Assembly (NCBI RefSeq): GCF_001434535.1
Contig: NZ_AYYW01000003.1
Coordinates: forward strand, 124,001 to 188,000
DNA from: Ligilactobacillus animalis KCTC 3501 = DSM 20602
GTDB taxonomy: Bacteria > Bacillota > Bacilli > Lactobacillales > Lactobacillaceae
Length of the DNA stretch: 64,000 bases
Reading direction: 5' to 3'
Shown: positions 43,064 through 52,310 of the stretch, in pieces
Position numbering within the stretch: position 1 is the stretch's first letter
Layout: every line of letters starts with the position of its first letter
Translations under genes and position numbers: made by a program
Notes under the pieces: model-generated
What the model was told of the DNA's origin: nothing
The model's database searches: none
What the model saw: the letters and a program-made list of their open reading frames with translations, nothing else

Positions 43064-43760
43064 ATGTTGAATACACAAGTCATCTATTATCAAACTGATG
43101 ACGGGGGAACTTTCTATTTTCGCCAAAAAGATCTCACACTGATCGATGATCTTGAACGGGCTAGTCGGTGGAACACGAAAAAAGAGGCTCAGAAAGTTTT
43201 GCGCTCCTTGGATAAAAAAGCTTTACCTAATCAAACTATCTTAGCATTACCTAAGCTGAAAGTCGGCTGTGTCGATTACATTGAAGATTTTGACCTCACC
43301 CAAACGATGCTGAGTATTTCAGAGCCAACACCTGAAGATGAATTACTAAACGAATTATTGCAAATGGATCAAGCTGATTTTTTAGCACTGATCGATGATA
43401 TTTCCCATATCATCATGGTACTGCCAGAGCTTAGAAATGTTCTCAAAAACGATGTTAAATACGCCGATTCAGTCATTCTTCAAGATTATCTACATACTAT
43501 CGAATTAAGCGATTTTGATCCAAAAACTGGTTATCATCTGGCCCAAAAACTTAAACAAAGTCGGCAAAAACGGCGCTGTGAAAAGGACCGGCTCCAATTG
43601 ATCTCTACTCTTAGTTTCTGCTGAAGATGATGTCACGATCACAGTTGAACGCGCTAAAGAAGCCCAAAGATTGCTTCACTCGATCCAAGGTGAGCGCCAT
43701 TACCGCTATCACTCTAAAGATATTGAAAATGAATTCGGTGATATGCTCCCTGGGTCATGA
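43064..43760 (+). pseudogene. hypothetical protein with late frameshift
   Basis: ATG 43064 after GGAGGAG begins a 186-residue frame (VIYYQTDDGGTFYFRQKDL ... LSDFDPKTGYHLAQKLKQSR). At about 43608-43615 the frame should shift by one base: the other frame continues VSAEDDVTITVERAKEAQRL to DMLPGS and a TGA at 43760. So a 231-residue protein lost its C-terminus through an indel. Family not recognised; largely helical and acidic. Confidence 0.55.
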
Positions 43761-44249
43761 AATCAATGGTATTTTAATACATAGTTACCTACTTTTTTAG
43801 CTAATTTTGGTATATAAATCAAATTATTTATTTTTTTCATCCTTTTTTGCTATTTTTCGCTGTTTTTCTTTTTTTATCTTTTTATTTTGGCTTCTATCCC
43901 CGCTACACCGCCATTTTTTCTTTTTATTTTCGTACACTTTTAACTATATTTTTTGATTAAATAACGAAATTTTGTGTAATTAGATACTAGTTCAAATTCA
44001 TCTGATCACCAGTAAATGAGGGTTTACTCACAATTATTGTTTGAAGCAACTACTAGTTGGTAGTTACACTAGAAGTGGATATTTAAACAAAAAGACATTT
44101 AAAAGCAAATATCTTTTTTTCCATCGATCAAGTGTTAATATAAAATCATAGTCACACTAAAAATTCGTTATCATCGCCATTATTATCAAATTCAACCTAA
44201 TATTTTCTAAAGAATAAAACAAGTAGGTCTAAAATAAGAGGTAATTATT
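43761..44249. other. AT-rich gap of about 490 bases
   Basis: Pyrimidine-rich runs (TTTTTTCATCC TTTTTTGC type) and no supported gene. A partner hicA toxin was sought here and not found. Confidence 0.5.
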
Positions 44250-44591
44250 ATGAAGTATTTATATTACGCACTATTTACAGAAAATGAGCAGGGATAATAT
44301 GTCTGACGCCCTTAAAATGGCACGCGATGCTTTGAGTGGCTACTTGCTAGTCCTAGAAGATCTTGATGACTCTCTGCCACCTACGACCCCGCCTGGAAAA
44401 ATCACAGTTCCCAAAAATTCGCTATTGATTCCGATCGAAGTTGATACAACTTTAGCACGGGAACGTGAAGAAAATATTTTGCTCAAAAAACGCTAGTGAT
44501 CCTAAAATACCTAAATGAATTAGCTAAGGATGAACAAATCAATTTTTCCGCTACATTAACTGAAGCATTGAAAGATAAATTAGATATATAA
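44250..44591 (+). pseudogene. hicB: HicB-type antitoxin, internally deleted, orphan
   Basis: The start MKYLYYALFTENEQG (ATG 44250 after AAGAGG) is a HicB N-terminus. It stops at once, and the expected core strand-turn region is missing, resuming at MSDALKMARDALSGYLLVLEDL, then PIEVDT. A further shift leads to KYLNELAKDEQINFSATLTEALKDKLDI-type helix (YLNELAKDEQINFSATLTEA; LKDKLDI), the DNA-binding HicB tail. At least two lesions; no HicA is next to it. Confidence 0.75.
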
Positions 44592-44593
44592 TA

Positions 44594-44632
44594 AAATACA
44601 CGACCAGGCATAGTATCTGATCGTGTATTTTT
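44594..44632 (+). terminator. terminator after hicB remnant
   Basis: AAATACACGA pairs with TCGTGTATTT; T-rich on both strands. Confidence 0.8.
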
Positions 44633-44665
44633 ATCTATGTGCTATCTCAATCATTTTTGCCAGCT

Positions 44666-45487
44666 TTAACCCAATAGTTTATCCAAATAATTATCCGCTA
44701 AACATCGCGTCAACGGAGCATTTTTTATTTTGACCAAAATTCCACGTTTAGTCAAAATAGCTAGTGATGAACATATTTTTGACCAAACTTCATCTTTTAG
44801 ATAATGTTTTACTTCATCATCCTTAAGTGCTCTATTATTCACTTTAAATAACGCAGCCTGCAAATATAAAAATACGAGCTTGCGCATAAATGGATCATCG
44901 ATATCTTTTGTGATCTGAGCTTGTCCGTGATTTAAAAGTTGCCATTTTTCTTCAAGCTCAGTCAGCATTTTTTGTTGACCTTGTAGTAAGATCTGCATCA
45001 TATCGCGCACGAAAAACGTGATCTCACCGTGATTTTTGGGTTCTTCTACCTCGACAAAAGCCTTATAATACTTAGGTCGCTCATGATCAACTTCATTTGA
45101 AAAGGTGATCGCCGTCAGCGGATCTAATTCGTGTCCCAAATAAACACAAGTCAAGTAGCGGCCCAGCCGGCCATTTCCGTCTTTGAATGGATGAATATAT
45201 TCAAAATAGTAGTGGGCTATAAAGGCCTTCATAAGCTCCGGGAGACTTTTAGCATTGATAAATCTTATCCAATTTAACCAGATCTCATCTTGGATCTTCA
45301 GTATTTTAGGAAGTAGAACTAAAAATAACTCATATGTTTGTAAAGTCCGCTGTCCATGTTTGATGGGATTCAAGTATAAGCCCGTTTTTAAAGTCGTCAC
45401 ACCCCTAAAACGTGCTAAATACTCATTTTCAAGTGCTTCGTTAGGATGCTGATAGCTCCAGATCCGTAAACTTTGATACTTATCCAT
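44666..45487 (-). CDS. Fic-family AMP-transferase
   Basis: A 273-residue Fic protein. Catalytic motif HPFKDGNGRLGRYLT is intact (His, and the Asn-Gly-Arg anion site). An N-terminal helical region precedes it and a C-terminal helical extension follows. Fic domains transfer AMP or other nucleotides to target proteins, and may be toxins or regulators. No inhibitory (S/T)xxxE(G/N) helix was obvious to me. It stands alone. Confidence 0.85.
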   Translation of the reverse strand: MDKYQSLRIWSYQHPNEALENEYLARFRGVTTLKTGLYLNPIKHGQRTLQTYELFLVLLPKILKIQDEIWLNWIRFINAKSLPELMKAFIAHYYFEYIHPFKDGNGRLGRYLTCVYLGHELDPLTAITFSNEVDHERPKYYKAFVEVEEPKNHGEITFFVRDMMQILLQGQQKMLTELEEKWQLLNHGQAQITKDIDDPFMRKLVFLYLQAALFKVNNRALKDDEVKHYLKDEVWSKICSSLAILTKRGILVKIKNAPLTRCLADNYLDKLLG

Positions 45488-45542
45488 CCACTTACCTTCT
45501 TTGATTTAAGTGGAGTATAGCACTCGTTTACCCCGTTAACAA

Positions 45543-45872
45543 TTAAAATTTTGGCCCACCGACACCCCGTAGATCAGCTAAGGCTTCACCTTGGATAAAA
45601 GTCTCCAAATTTAAAAAGCAAGCTTCTGTTTCCGGAGCTAAGGTCACTGCCTTAAAACCGATCAACCTCGTAAACAAGTTATACAACCGAAGCAATGCAT
45701 AATCGGATGCCTTATAACTGGCACCATCATTATTCAAAATTTTTAAAGTATCCGCCAAAATTTCTAGCAGCTCACGTTCGTACTTAGTCGGGACAAATGT
45801 TTGTTGACAGCTATCTGCCAGTAACTTCACTAAACTGTAAGCTTTTTGTCGTAAAGCCTTATCCATCTTCAT
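45543..45872 (-). CDS. hypothetical helical protein (bacteriocin-immunity-like?)
   Basis: A 109-residue helical protein without membrane segment (LRQKAYSLVKLLADSCQQTF ... LLRLYNLFTRLIGFKAVTL). The length and helical bundle look would fit LAB bacteriocin immunity proteins of the EntA_Immun group, but the signature is not clear. RBS GAAAGGA lies before ATG 45872. Independent gene between Fic and fucO. Confidence 0.45.
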   Translation of the reverse strand: MKMDKALRQKAYSLVKLLADSCQQTFVPTKYERELLEILADTLKILNNDGASYKASDYALLRLYNLFTRLIGFKAVTLAPETEACFLNLETFIQGEALADLRGVGGPKF

Positions 45873-45940
45873 CGCTGTCCTTTCTAGCCTAAGTATACTA
45901 AAAGCACTTTGACTAGTTACAAACTTATGCTCAACAAAAA

Positions 45941-45980
45941 AATTGGATCAAAACTACACACTAGTAGCCTTGATCCAACT
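45941..45980 (-). terminator. terminator of fucO
   Basis: Minus-strand TTGGATCAAG / TTTGATCCAA stem (one mismatch) followed by TTTTTTT. Confidence 0.8.
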
Positions 45981-45986
45981 AACTTC

Positions 45987-47141
45987 TTATAGCATTGAAC
46001 GATATAATTCGCTGATTTCTTCTAACGTCGTCTCACGTGGATTACCCGGAGTACAAACGTCACGATAGGCATCAGCCGCGATTTGGAGAATATCTTCTTC
46101 CTTAACTCCCAGTTCACGCAAATTCTGTGGGATCCCAACATCGATCCCTAATTGTTTGACCGCTTGAACTGCAGCTTCACGTACTTGGTCCAATGGCATT
46201 TTATCAGCATCAGCGATTCCAAAACGACGCGCGATCTCACGGTAGCGTTCACCGGTATATTCTTTGTTGTAATCCATGATCTTTGGCAATAATGTCGCAC
46301 AAGCCACCCCATGAGGTGTATCATAGTGGGCTGATAACGGATGCGCCATGCCATGAACTAGACCTAAACCGACATTGGAAAAGCCCATGCCGGCTAGATA
46401 TTGCCCTAATGCCATCTGCTCACGACCTTTTTCTGAGCCAGCGACCGAATCACGTAAAGATTTAGCGATCACTTCAATTGCTTGCAGATGCAACATATCT
46501 GTCATTTCCCAAGCCCCTTTAGTGATATAACCTTCGATCGCATGGGTCAAAGCATCCATCCCTGTTGCTGCGCACAATCCTTTAGGCATCCCCAGCATCA
46601 TATCACTATCGATAAACGCAGCTACTGGAATGTCGTGGGGATCAACACAGACAAATTTACGCTCATTAGCCTTATCTGTGATCACATAATTGATCGTCAC
46701 TTCCGCTGCGGTTCCCGAAGTTGTAGGAACAGCAAGGATCGGTAACGTCTTATTTTTAGTATCAGCGACCCCTTCTAAACTCAAGACATCACTGAATTCG
46801 GGATTAGTCACAATGATTCCGATTGCTTTAGCTGTATCGATCACCGAACCACCACCGATCGCGATGATATGATCGGCTTGAGCACTTTGGCAGGCCTTGA
46901 CCCCAGCTTGGACGTCTTCGATCGTTGGATTAGGCACGATCTCGTCAAAGATCTCATATTCAAGACCGGCTTCATCTAAGATCGCCGTCACTTTCGTTGC
47001 CACGTTGAATTTCAAGAGGTCCTTATCAGTCACTACCAGAGCCTTTTTAAAATGGTTCTTGTTGGCTTCGGTCACGACTTCCTTGATCGCACCCTTACCA
47101 AAATACGAAGTCTCGTTTAATATCATTCGATTTACACTCAT
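45987..47141 (-). CDS. fucO: lactaldehyde reductase / iron-dependent alcohol dehydrogenase
   Basis: A 384-residue iron-type alcohol dehydrogenase. GGGSVIDTAKAIG binds NAD, and the metal-binding His residues lie in MDALTHAIEGY and GLVHGMAHPLSAHYDTPHG. The closest known group is FucO, which reduces lactaldehyde to 1,2-propanediol. I chose ATG 47141 after GGAGGAAG. No fucose or rhamnose genes surround it, so it may serve general aldehyde reduction. Confidence 0.9.
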   Translation of the reverse strand: MSVNRMILNETSYFGKGAIKEVVTEANKNHFKKALVVTDKDLLKFNVATKVTAILDEAGLEYEIFDEIVPNPTIEDVQAGVKACQSAQADHIIAIGGGSVIDTAKAIGIIVTNPEFSDVLSLEGVADTKNKTLPILAVPTTSGTAAEVTINYVITDKANERKFVCVDPHDIPVAAFIDSDMMLGMPKGLCAATGMDALTHAIEGYITKGAWEMTDMLHLQAIEVIAKSLRDSVAGSEKGREQMALGQYLAGMGFSNVGLGLVHGMAHPLSAHYDTPHGVACATLLPKIMDYNKEYTGERYREIARRFGIADADKMPLDQVREAAVQAVKQLGIDVGIPQNLRELGVKEEDILQIAADAYRDVCTPGNPRETTLEEISELYRSML

Positions 47142-47250
47142 CTGCACTTCCTCCATCATTAGTATTATACCCTTATTATCCGCCAAACGTGATTACGCTT
47201 ACAATTTTAAGGACCTCACTTTACAAAAAGTTAAATTCCCCAAAATATCC

Positions 47251-48315
47251 TTAATTTTCAATGATCTCACTTAATTTAGGTGTCACTGCCTCATTGACTT
47301 GGACTGTAAGTGCATCGGCGCTTTGCATCAGAGCTAGTGTTTGGTCAAGATCTTTGGCCTGCAATTTAGTGTAGACACTAGCCGCCATGATCGCTGCGCC
47401 AGTACCGTTTGTGTTGACTAATTTTGCCTTATGGTAGGCGATAAACTTAGCTGCCGTCGGGGTTTGATAATAGATCCCTAGACCATCGACATAGACACAG
47501 ACACGTTCACAGCCCCATGACTGCAATTTATCTGCGACCATTTGAGCTTGTTTTTCACCCGTGATCTCGATCTTAGTAAGCAATTTAGCTTCCACACCGT
47601 TGATGACTAAAGTATCGATCTTAGTTTTAGCACTAAATAGATTTTTTACTTTATCTATCCCTACTGCTTTAGCAAAGATCGGAACTGTCACGTTTTCATA
47701 GATATAGTTCAAAGTTTCAGCTGGTAAATTAGACTCGACCACCACTACTTTAGCTGCATTTATCTTAGGCAAACGCTTTACGATCACTTACGGTGTCAAT
47801 AATTCATTGATCTGCATATCATCGATCCCTGCGATCCGGCGACCATCGACATCATTTAAATACACATACGTAGCCGTCGGACGTTCGACCCGCAAAGCAT
47901 CACTTAGGTCTAACTCATTATTTTGGGCTTCAGCTTGGAACAGATCACCGTTAGTATCATTTCCATACACCGTGATCAACTTTGTCTTGAGCCCTAGATT
48001 ATCCAAGTTCGTAGCAATATTACGGCCCATCCCTCCGATAAATGAATATACTCGGCCCGGAGTCGATCCTGTAGTACTTACTTGGGCTTTGGCAGCCCCC
48101 AATACGTCTAAATTGACAGCTCCGATCACAGTTACTTCATTTTCCGCTGGAAAGACATAACCCCGACCAACGATCAAGCCTTCTTTGATCAAGTTAGAGA
48201 TATGCGATCCGATATTTGAGCGCGTCGTTCCGGTTTTTTCAGCCAATTGTGCCTGCGTGATCAAGGAATCTTGCTTGATCAGTGCTAAAATTTCTTGTTC
48301 CCGCTTAGTTGCCAA
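47251..48315 (-). pseudogene. HTH-PfkB carbohydrate/pseudouridine kinase with nonsense codon
   Basis: N-terminal winged HTH (SLITQAQLAEKTGTTRSNIG) fused to a PfkB kinase domain (GGMGRNIATNLDNLG). An in-frame TAA (at about 47788-47790) interrupts it after LLTP; the frame continues VIVKRLPKINAAKVV to the C-terminus. The catalytic GAGD motif reads NTNGTGAAI, so the essential Asp is also gone. HTH-PfkB fusions include pseudouridine kinases. The neighbouring nucleoside hydrolase and NupC tail suggest a lost nucleoside salvage set. Confidence 0.75.
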
Positions 48316-48379
48316 AATAAATCTCCTCCGTTAATGTCATTAGCTCAATTATACCATTACAGTGTAAAGAATTGCGGTA

Positions 48380-48458
48380 AACTCCTAGGAAATAACAATA
48401 TCTCAGTCAGGAGGCGCTTTTTGCCTCGTGGATGAGATATTGTTATTTCCTAGGAGTT
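48380..48458. repeat. long palindrome E1 (family of three)
   Basis: A perfect 26-base inverted repeat: the arm starts AACTCCTAGGAAATAACAAT and ends TATCTCA; the other arm is its complement at 48433-48458. The loop contains GAGGC/GCCTC. ATTGC and GCAAT flank the arms, extending it further. It lies between the start of the PfkB gene and the end of the nucleoside hydrolase. Left end is shared with E2 and E3. Confidence 0.8.
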
Positions 48459-48489
48459 GCAATTCGGAGCACGACTTCATTACAGTGCG

Positions 48490-48517
48490 CAAAAAAGGTG
48501 GGGGCTCTAACTTCACC
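48490..48517 (-). terminator. terminator of nucleoside hydrolase
   Basis: Minus-strand AGGTGG / CCACCT stem then TTTTTT, just after the stop at 48529. Confidence 0.6.
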
Positions 48518-48528
48518 ACCTGATTTAC

Positions 48529-49476
48529 TCACCCAAATGAGCGCAATGAATCCATGATAAGTTGGATAAATCTTGGCCGATCGATCCCTGACATGACTTC
48601 CGTATTCTTTTCTTTACCCGTCAACTCATAGTAATCACAAACCGTCTCACCGCGAGTCAATTCACCCGTTGTTTCAACATCCACGTTCATTTTCTTGGTT
48701 TCAAACAGCGTCTCATCGATCAACCAAGCGATCGTACATGGATCATGTAAAGGTGCGCCATCAAAGCCCCATTTAGGATCTTTATGGTAAATTCCAAAGA
48801 ACTCCAGTAACCCATGAAAGGCTTTGGCTACTTCATTATCGATCTGTCCTACTTGTTTGATCTCATCTTCTAAGATCTGTGCTTGATGAGTCACATTTAA
48901 CGGTGCCATCACCAATGGGATCCCCGCATTTAATACGATCTTGGCGGCTTCAGGATCAACAAAAATATTAAACTCGACTGATGGTGTCCAATTACCAAGT
49001 CCCATAGCGCCACCCATAAAGACGATCTGCGCTAATTTTTCCTTAGCCAGATCAGGATAGACGCGCAAGAATAAGGCAGCATTGGTCATCGGACCCGTTA
49101 CCACTAAAGTCACCTTTTCATCACTTTCCCGTAAAACTTTCGCCATCAATTCGATCGCGGTCATTGGCTGAACTTCAAATGTCGGTATCGGTAGCTCAGC
49201 CCCATCCAGACCGGATTCACCATGAACATTGCCTGCTGTTTCCAATTCTTTGACTAGTGGCGTCTGGTTGCCACTAGCCACGGGGATCTGGGTTTGCCCT
49301 AATAATTGTAAAGTCCGCATTGCATTATTCAAAGTCTTTTCGGGTGTCTGATTCCCAGCCGATGTTATCACCGCTTTCAATTCGATTTCTGGAGAAGCTA
49401 CTGCTAACAATAGTGCTAAAGCATCATCATGCCCTGGATCACAATCCAAGATAATTTTTTTCGTCAAAATCACCAC
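48529..49476 (-). CDS. inosine-uridine-type nucleoside hydrolase
   Basis: A 315-residue nucleoside hydrolase with the calcium-binding motif [37 protein letters not shown] and [10 protein letters not shown]. It releases ribose and free base from nucleosides. Start is not firm (GTG 49476, GTG 49473 or TTG 49467 after AAAGGAC). Upstream, the C-terminal end of a NupC transporter remains, so the gene lost its uptake partner. Confidence 0.92.
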   Translation of the reverse strand: MVILTKKIILDCDPGHDDALALLLAVASPEIELKAVITSAGNQTPEKTLNNAMRTLQLLGQTQIPVASGNQTPLVKELETAGNVHGESGLDGAELPIPTFEVQPMTAIELMAKVLRESDEKVTLVVTGPMTNAALFLRVYPDLAKEKLAQIVFMGGAMGLGNWTPSVEFNIFVDPEAAKIVLNAGIPLVMAPLNVTHQAQILEDEIKQVGQIDNEVAKAFHGLLEFFGIYHKDPKWGFDGAPLHDPCTIAWLIDETLFETKKMNVDVETTGELTRGETVCDYYELTGKEKNTEVMSGIDRPRFIQLIMDSLRSFG

Positions 49477-49489
49477 GTCCTTTCATACT

Positions 49490-49678
49490 TTAAAAATACA
49501 GCCCGACGATCGTTCCCGTCAAGACAGATGCTAAGGTCGCCCCAAGTAAAAGTTTCATTGAGAACTTGGCTACATAAGCACCTTGCTTTTCACTGATCGC
49601 TTTTAATGAACCAGTGATGATCCCGACCGTGCCAAAGTTAGCAAATGAGACCAAATAGGCTGAAACGATCGTATTATT
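49490..49678 (-). pseudogene. nupC: C-terminal tail of NupC nucleoside transporter
   Basis: Only the last 62 residues remain: VSAYLVSFANFGTVGIITG ... KLLLGATLASVLTGTIVGLY, which matches the final NupC helices (cGFANFGSIGI ... GTLASLLTA). It is joined directly to the terminator of the upstream HAD gene, so a deletion removed the other 85 percent. It precedes the nucleoside hydrolase, its natural partner. Confidence 0.75.
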
Positions 49679-49690
49679 AAATGATCGCTT

Positions 49691-49732
49691 AAAAAGCCTT
49701 CCAACTTCTCTAAATGAAGCGGAAGGCTTTTT
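49691..49732 (-). terminator. terminator of the HAD gene
   Basis: AAAAAGCCTTCC and GGAAGGCTTTTT, a perfect 12-bp stem with T-run. Confidence 0.9.
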
Positions 49733-49739
49733 AATATTT

Positions 49740-50366
49740 TTAGATCTCACCCAGTTGTTGGACTTCTGTGAGCGCAAAAGTTGGCTTTTGTTCCAAGACA
49801 GCCTCCCAATCAAAGGCTCCCCAGTGAACGCCCGCCGTTTTGACTCCTGCTGCATATCCCATTTGGATGTCATAGATCGCATCCCCGATCATGACTGATT
49901 GCTCTGGATCAAGTCCATAGCGCTCCAACAAGACATCGATCCCATCTGGAGCGGGTTTATAATTTTTTACTTGGTCTGATCCGACTAGATCATCGAAGTA
50001 GGTAGCGATCTGCAAAAGCTCTAAATTGCGGCGTAGTGCTTCACTGTGCTTACTAGAGACCGCATAGATCTTTTTACCATTCTCTTTCAACTTAGCTAAC
50101 ACTTCTTTGATCCCCGGATATAACTTGACCTGACTAGCTTCCAGTGCCTGATAATGCTCCCGAAAGCCGGTAAACATCGCTGGTAGCTCAGTCTTAGCCC
50201 CCATCAGTGGAAATGACTTTTCGATCGGGATCCCCATGTAGCCTCGGATCTGGTCACTACTTGGCAAAGGGAGCCCAAAATCCTTAAATGTCGCTTGGGT
50301 CGCTAAAACCGCAGTCTCCCCTGAATCAGCCAAAGTTCCATCAAAATCAAACATATAATTTTCCAT
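49740..50366 (-). CDS. HAD-IA phosphatase (phosphoglycolate phosphatase-like)
   Basis: A 208-residue HAD hydrolase with MFDFDGTLADSG, cap, KKIYAVSSKHSE, and VMIGDAIYDIQMG. It is a generic PGP/PpaX-like phosphatase. Starts 4 bases after the DUF915 gene, so it shares an operon with it and the metallophosphoesterase. Confidence 0.88.
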   Translation of the reverse strand: MENYMFDFDGTLADSGETAVLATQATFKDFGLPLPSSDQIRGYMGIPIEKSFPLMGAKTELPAMFTGFREHYQALEASQVKLYPGIKEVLAKLKENGKKIYAVSSKHSEALRRNLELLQIATYFDDLVGSDQVKNYKPAPDGIDVLLERYGLDPEQSVMIGDAIYDIQMGYAAGVKTAGVHWGAFDWEAVLEQKPTFALTEVQQLGEI

Positions 50367-50369
50367 CTA

Positions 50370-51176
50370 TTATTTCCCCCATAGAAACTTGATCAAAGCG
50401 CGATCAACTTGTGAATTATTGTGCAACTTACTGTGTTGCCCCATTTTACCACGGATCTCTTTTTCTTGATAATTTTTAGCGCGTGGACTGACTAAATAGC
50501 GCAAGGTTTGTGCCGACTTGACTGGTACTGGTCCATCAGACTCACTTCCATCCAAGACATCACCATAAATATTCAACACCTTTGCCCCTGCTGGATAGGT
50601 CTCACGTAAAACTAAAAAATTCTCAAAATCCCCCGCTGTGACATTGGGTCTGCCTGCTTGATCAAGCGTCACATCAGCAGGCATTTGGTCGACTAACCCG
50701 TTAGGAAAAGCGGCTAAGGCTACTTGCTTATTTAATTTGGGTAAATTAGGATCACCAGCATTATCGCGCAAATAAAATAAAATCGCCGAATTACCCATCG
50801 AATGTCCGACAAAGTTTAGCTTTTTAAATTTATACTTAGTCTGTAAAAGCTCAACGGCTGCTTTTAAGTATTGCGCTTCCATCATCGCATTGACATTCTT
50901 GTTATTTTCAAAATTGATCTCGACCAGTGGATCCTTGGCATTTTTAGGTAAATCCCCAACTAAGTGGGCCTGCCCGTAAATATCGACATCAATGCGCACA
51001 ACGGTATTAGTCACTTTAGCTTTGACAGCTGCCTTGACCATGTGCTCCTCAGCGCGGTAACTACTGCCCCAACCGTGAACAAAAAGCGTCGGGATATTTT
51101 CTTTAGCTTGGGCGGTCTGCATGCTAAATAGCAAGCACGCTACGAGGCCTAATAATATTTTTAGTATCTTTTTCAT
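50370..51176 (-). CDS. exported alpha/beta hydrolase (DUF915)
   Basis: A 268-residue cell-surface hydrolase. Signal peptide KILLGLVACLLFSMQTAQA, oxyanion region FVHGWGSSYRAEEH, and nucleophile elbow GHSMGNS. DUF915 proteins of LAB are putative surface lipases or esterases. Overlaps the metallophosphoesterase stop by 4 bases. Confidence 0.85.
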   Translation of the reverse strand: MKKILKILLGLVACLLFSMQTAQAKENIPTLFVHGWGSSYRAEEHMVKAAVKAKVTNTVVRIDVDIYGQAHLVGDLPKNAKDPLVEINFENNKNVNAMMEAQYLKAAVELLQTKYKFKKLNFVGHSMGNSAILFYLRDNAGDPNLPKLNKQVALAAFPNGLVDQMPADVTLDQAGRPNVTAGDFENFLVLRETYPAGAKVLNIYGDVLDGSESDGPVPVKSAQTLRYLVSPRAKNYQEKEIRGKMGQHSKLHNNSQVDRALIKFLWGK

Positions 51177-51781
51177 CGTCTCTTTAAATAATCATCCTTT
51201 TTAGCTTCAACGATCGCTTCAACTTGTGCCATTGAAAGTGGCTGGCCAAATTCAGGTTTAGTTGTTAGATAATCAAATTCTGGTGAATCCACTCCAACAT
51301 TGATATTTTCCTTAGCATTGACGGCATAGTGATGGATATGGCCGTGTAAGTTGATGATCTTTGGTGCGATACCAAGCATCAGTGGATAGTGTGTCAGGTA
51401 GTATTGGCGGTGATCGTATTTGATCAAGGCACCTACGTCATGGAAAGTAAACTTAGGCTTGCCGTTGACCTCATAATTGTGTTTGGCTAAATATTTAAAT
51501 AAAGCTCGATTATCGTGATTTCCCTTGATCAACACTAAATTGCCATTCAAACGTTTTAAAACATCATAAACGTCTTGCTGGGCCTTTCTTTCCGGCCGGA
51601 TAAAATGCACGGCGATATCACCTAAATGATAGACCGTATCGCTTGGATCGACCACTTTATTCCAATTTTCAATGATCGCTTCATTCATCATTGAGGCTAA
51701 CAAAAAAGGACGGACCGCAAAATCCGTGATCCCTAACAAATGTTCATCAAAAAAATGCGTATCTGAAGTTACAAATATCAT
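51173..51781 (-). CDS. metallophosphoesterase
   Basis: About 202 residues: SDTHFFDE, YHLGDIAVH, IKGNHDN, LTHYPL and NLHGHIHHY, all five calcineurin-type metal motifs. Starts at ATG 51781 with GGGGGGTGAAG before it. Substrate unknown (nucleotide or phospholipid phosphodiester). First gene of the three-gene operon with DUF915 and HAD. Confidence 0.88.
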   Translation of the reverse strand: MIFVTSDTHFFDEHLLGITDFAVRPFLLASMMNEAIIENWNKVVDPSDTVYHLGDIAVHFIRPERKAQQDVYDVLKRLNGNLVLIKGNHDNRALFKYLAKHNYEVNGKPKFTFHDVGALIKYDHRQYYLTHYPLMLGIAPKIINLHGHIHHYAVNAKENINVGVDSPEFDYLTTKPEFGQPLSMAQVEAIVEAKKDDYLKRR

Positions 51782-51838
51782 CACTTCACCCCCCAAAACT
51801 TAGTATAACCGTCTTAGGTAGCTAGCGCAAAACCAAAG

Positions 51839-52075
51839 TCACGCTTCTTCGATAACGTAGCCTGATTCCCGCTTTTTTCGCCGAAGCAAGGCCCGGATCC
51901 GCGCTAGTAATTCTTCAAATTCAAAGGGTCGCACCAAATAATTGTCCGCCCCGATATCTAAGCCCTTGACCCGATTGGCTAGGGAGTCTTTAGCCGTCAA
52001 GATCAAGACGGGAACGATATTTCCTTTTTGGCGTAACTTTTCGATCAGGGTAAAACCGTCCATCAACGGTAACAC
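51839..52075 (-). pseudogene. response-regulator receiver fragment
   Basis: Reads PLMDGFTLIEKLRQKG then VPVLILTAKDS and GADNYLVRPFEFEEL, the phosphoacceptor-loop and later parts of an OmpR-type receiver. The Asp of D(V/I)MLP is replaced by VVLP, the first about 45 residues are missing, and the DNA-binding domain is also missing. The N-terminal break coincides with palindrome E2. A dead fragment of a two-component system. Confidence 0.75.
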
Positions 52076-52153
52076 AACTCCTATTAAATAATGATCCCCC
52101 CTATGATGCGTGTTGCATTTTGCATCATAGGGGATCATTATTTATGCAAGGTC
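52076..52153. repeat. long palindrome E2 (family of three)
   Basis: Arms AAATAATGATCCCCCCTATG plus ATGC (52086-52109) and the complement at 52122-52143 pair except for two extra C. The left flank CAACTCCTATT matches E1 and E3. It replaces the start of the response-regulator remnant, suggesting insertion or recombination. Confidence 0.7.
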
Positions 52154-52310
52154 AACTCACTTTGAATCACTTTCTTACCTTAATACAAGAAATCTATTCT
52201 CAAAAAGCTCAGACCTATCCACTGTAAAATTCTTAAAAATTTTTCTATAATGAAGTGACGGCTTGAAACAACAAAGGACCGCCAATCTGTAACGGAAGCG
52301 AATATATTTT

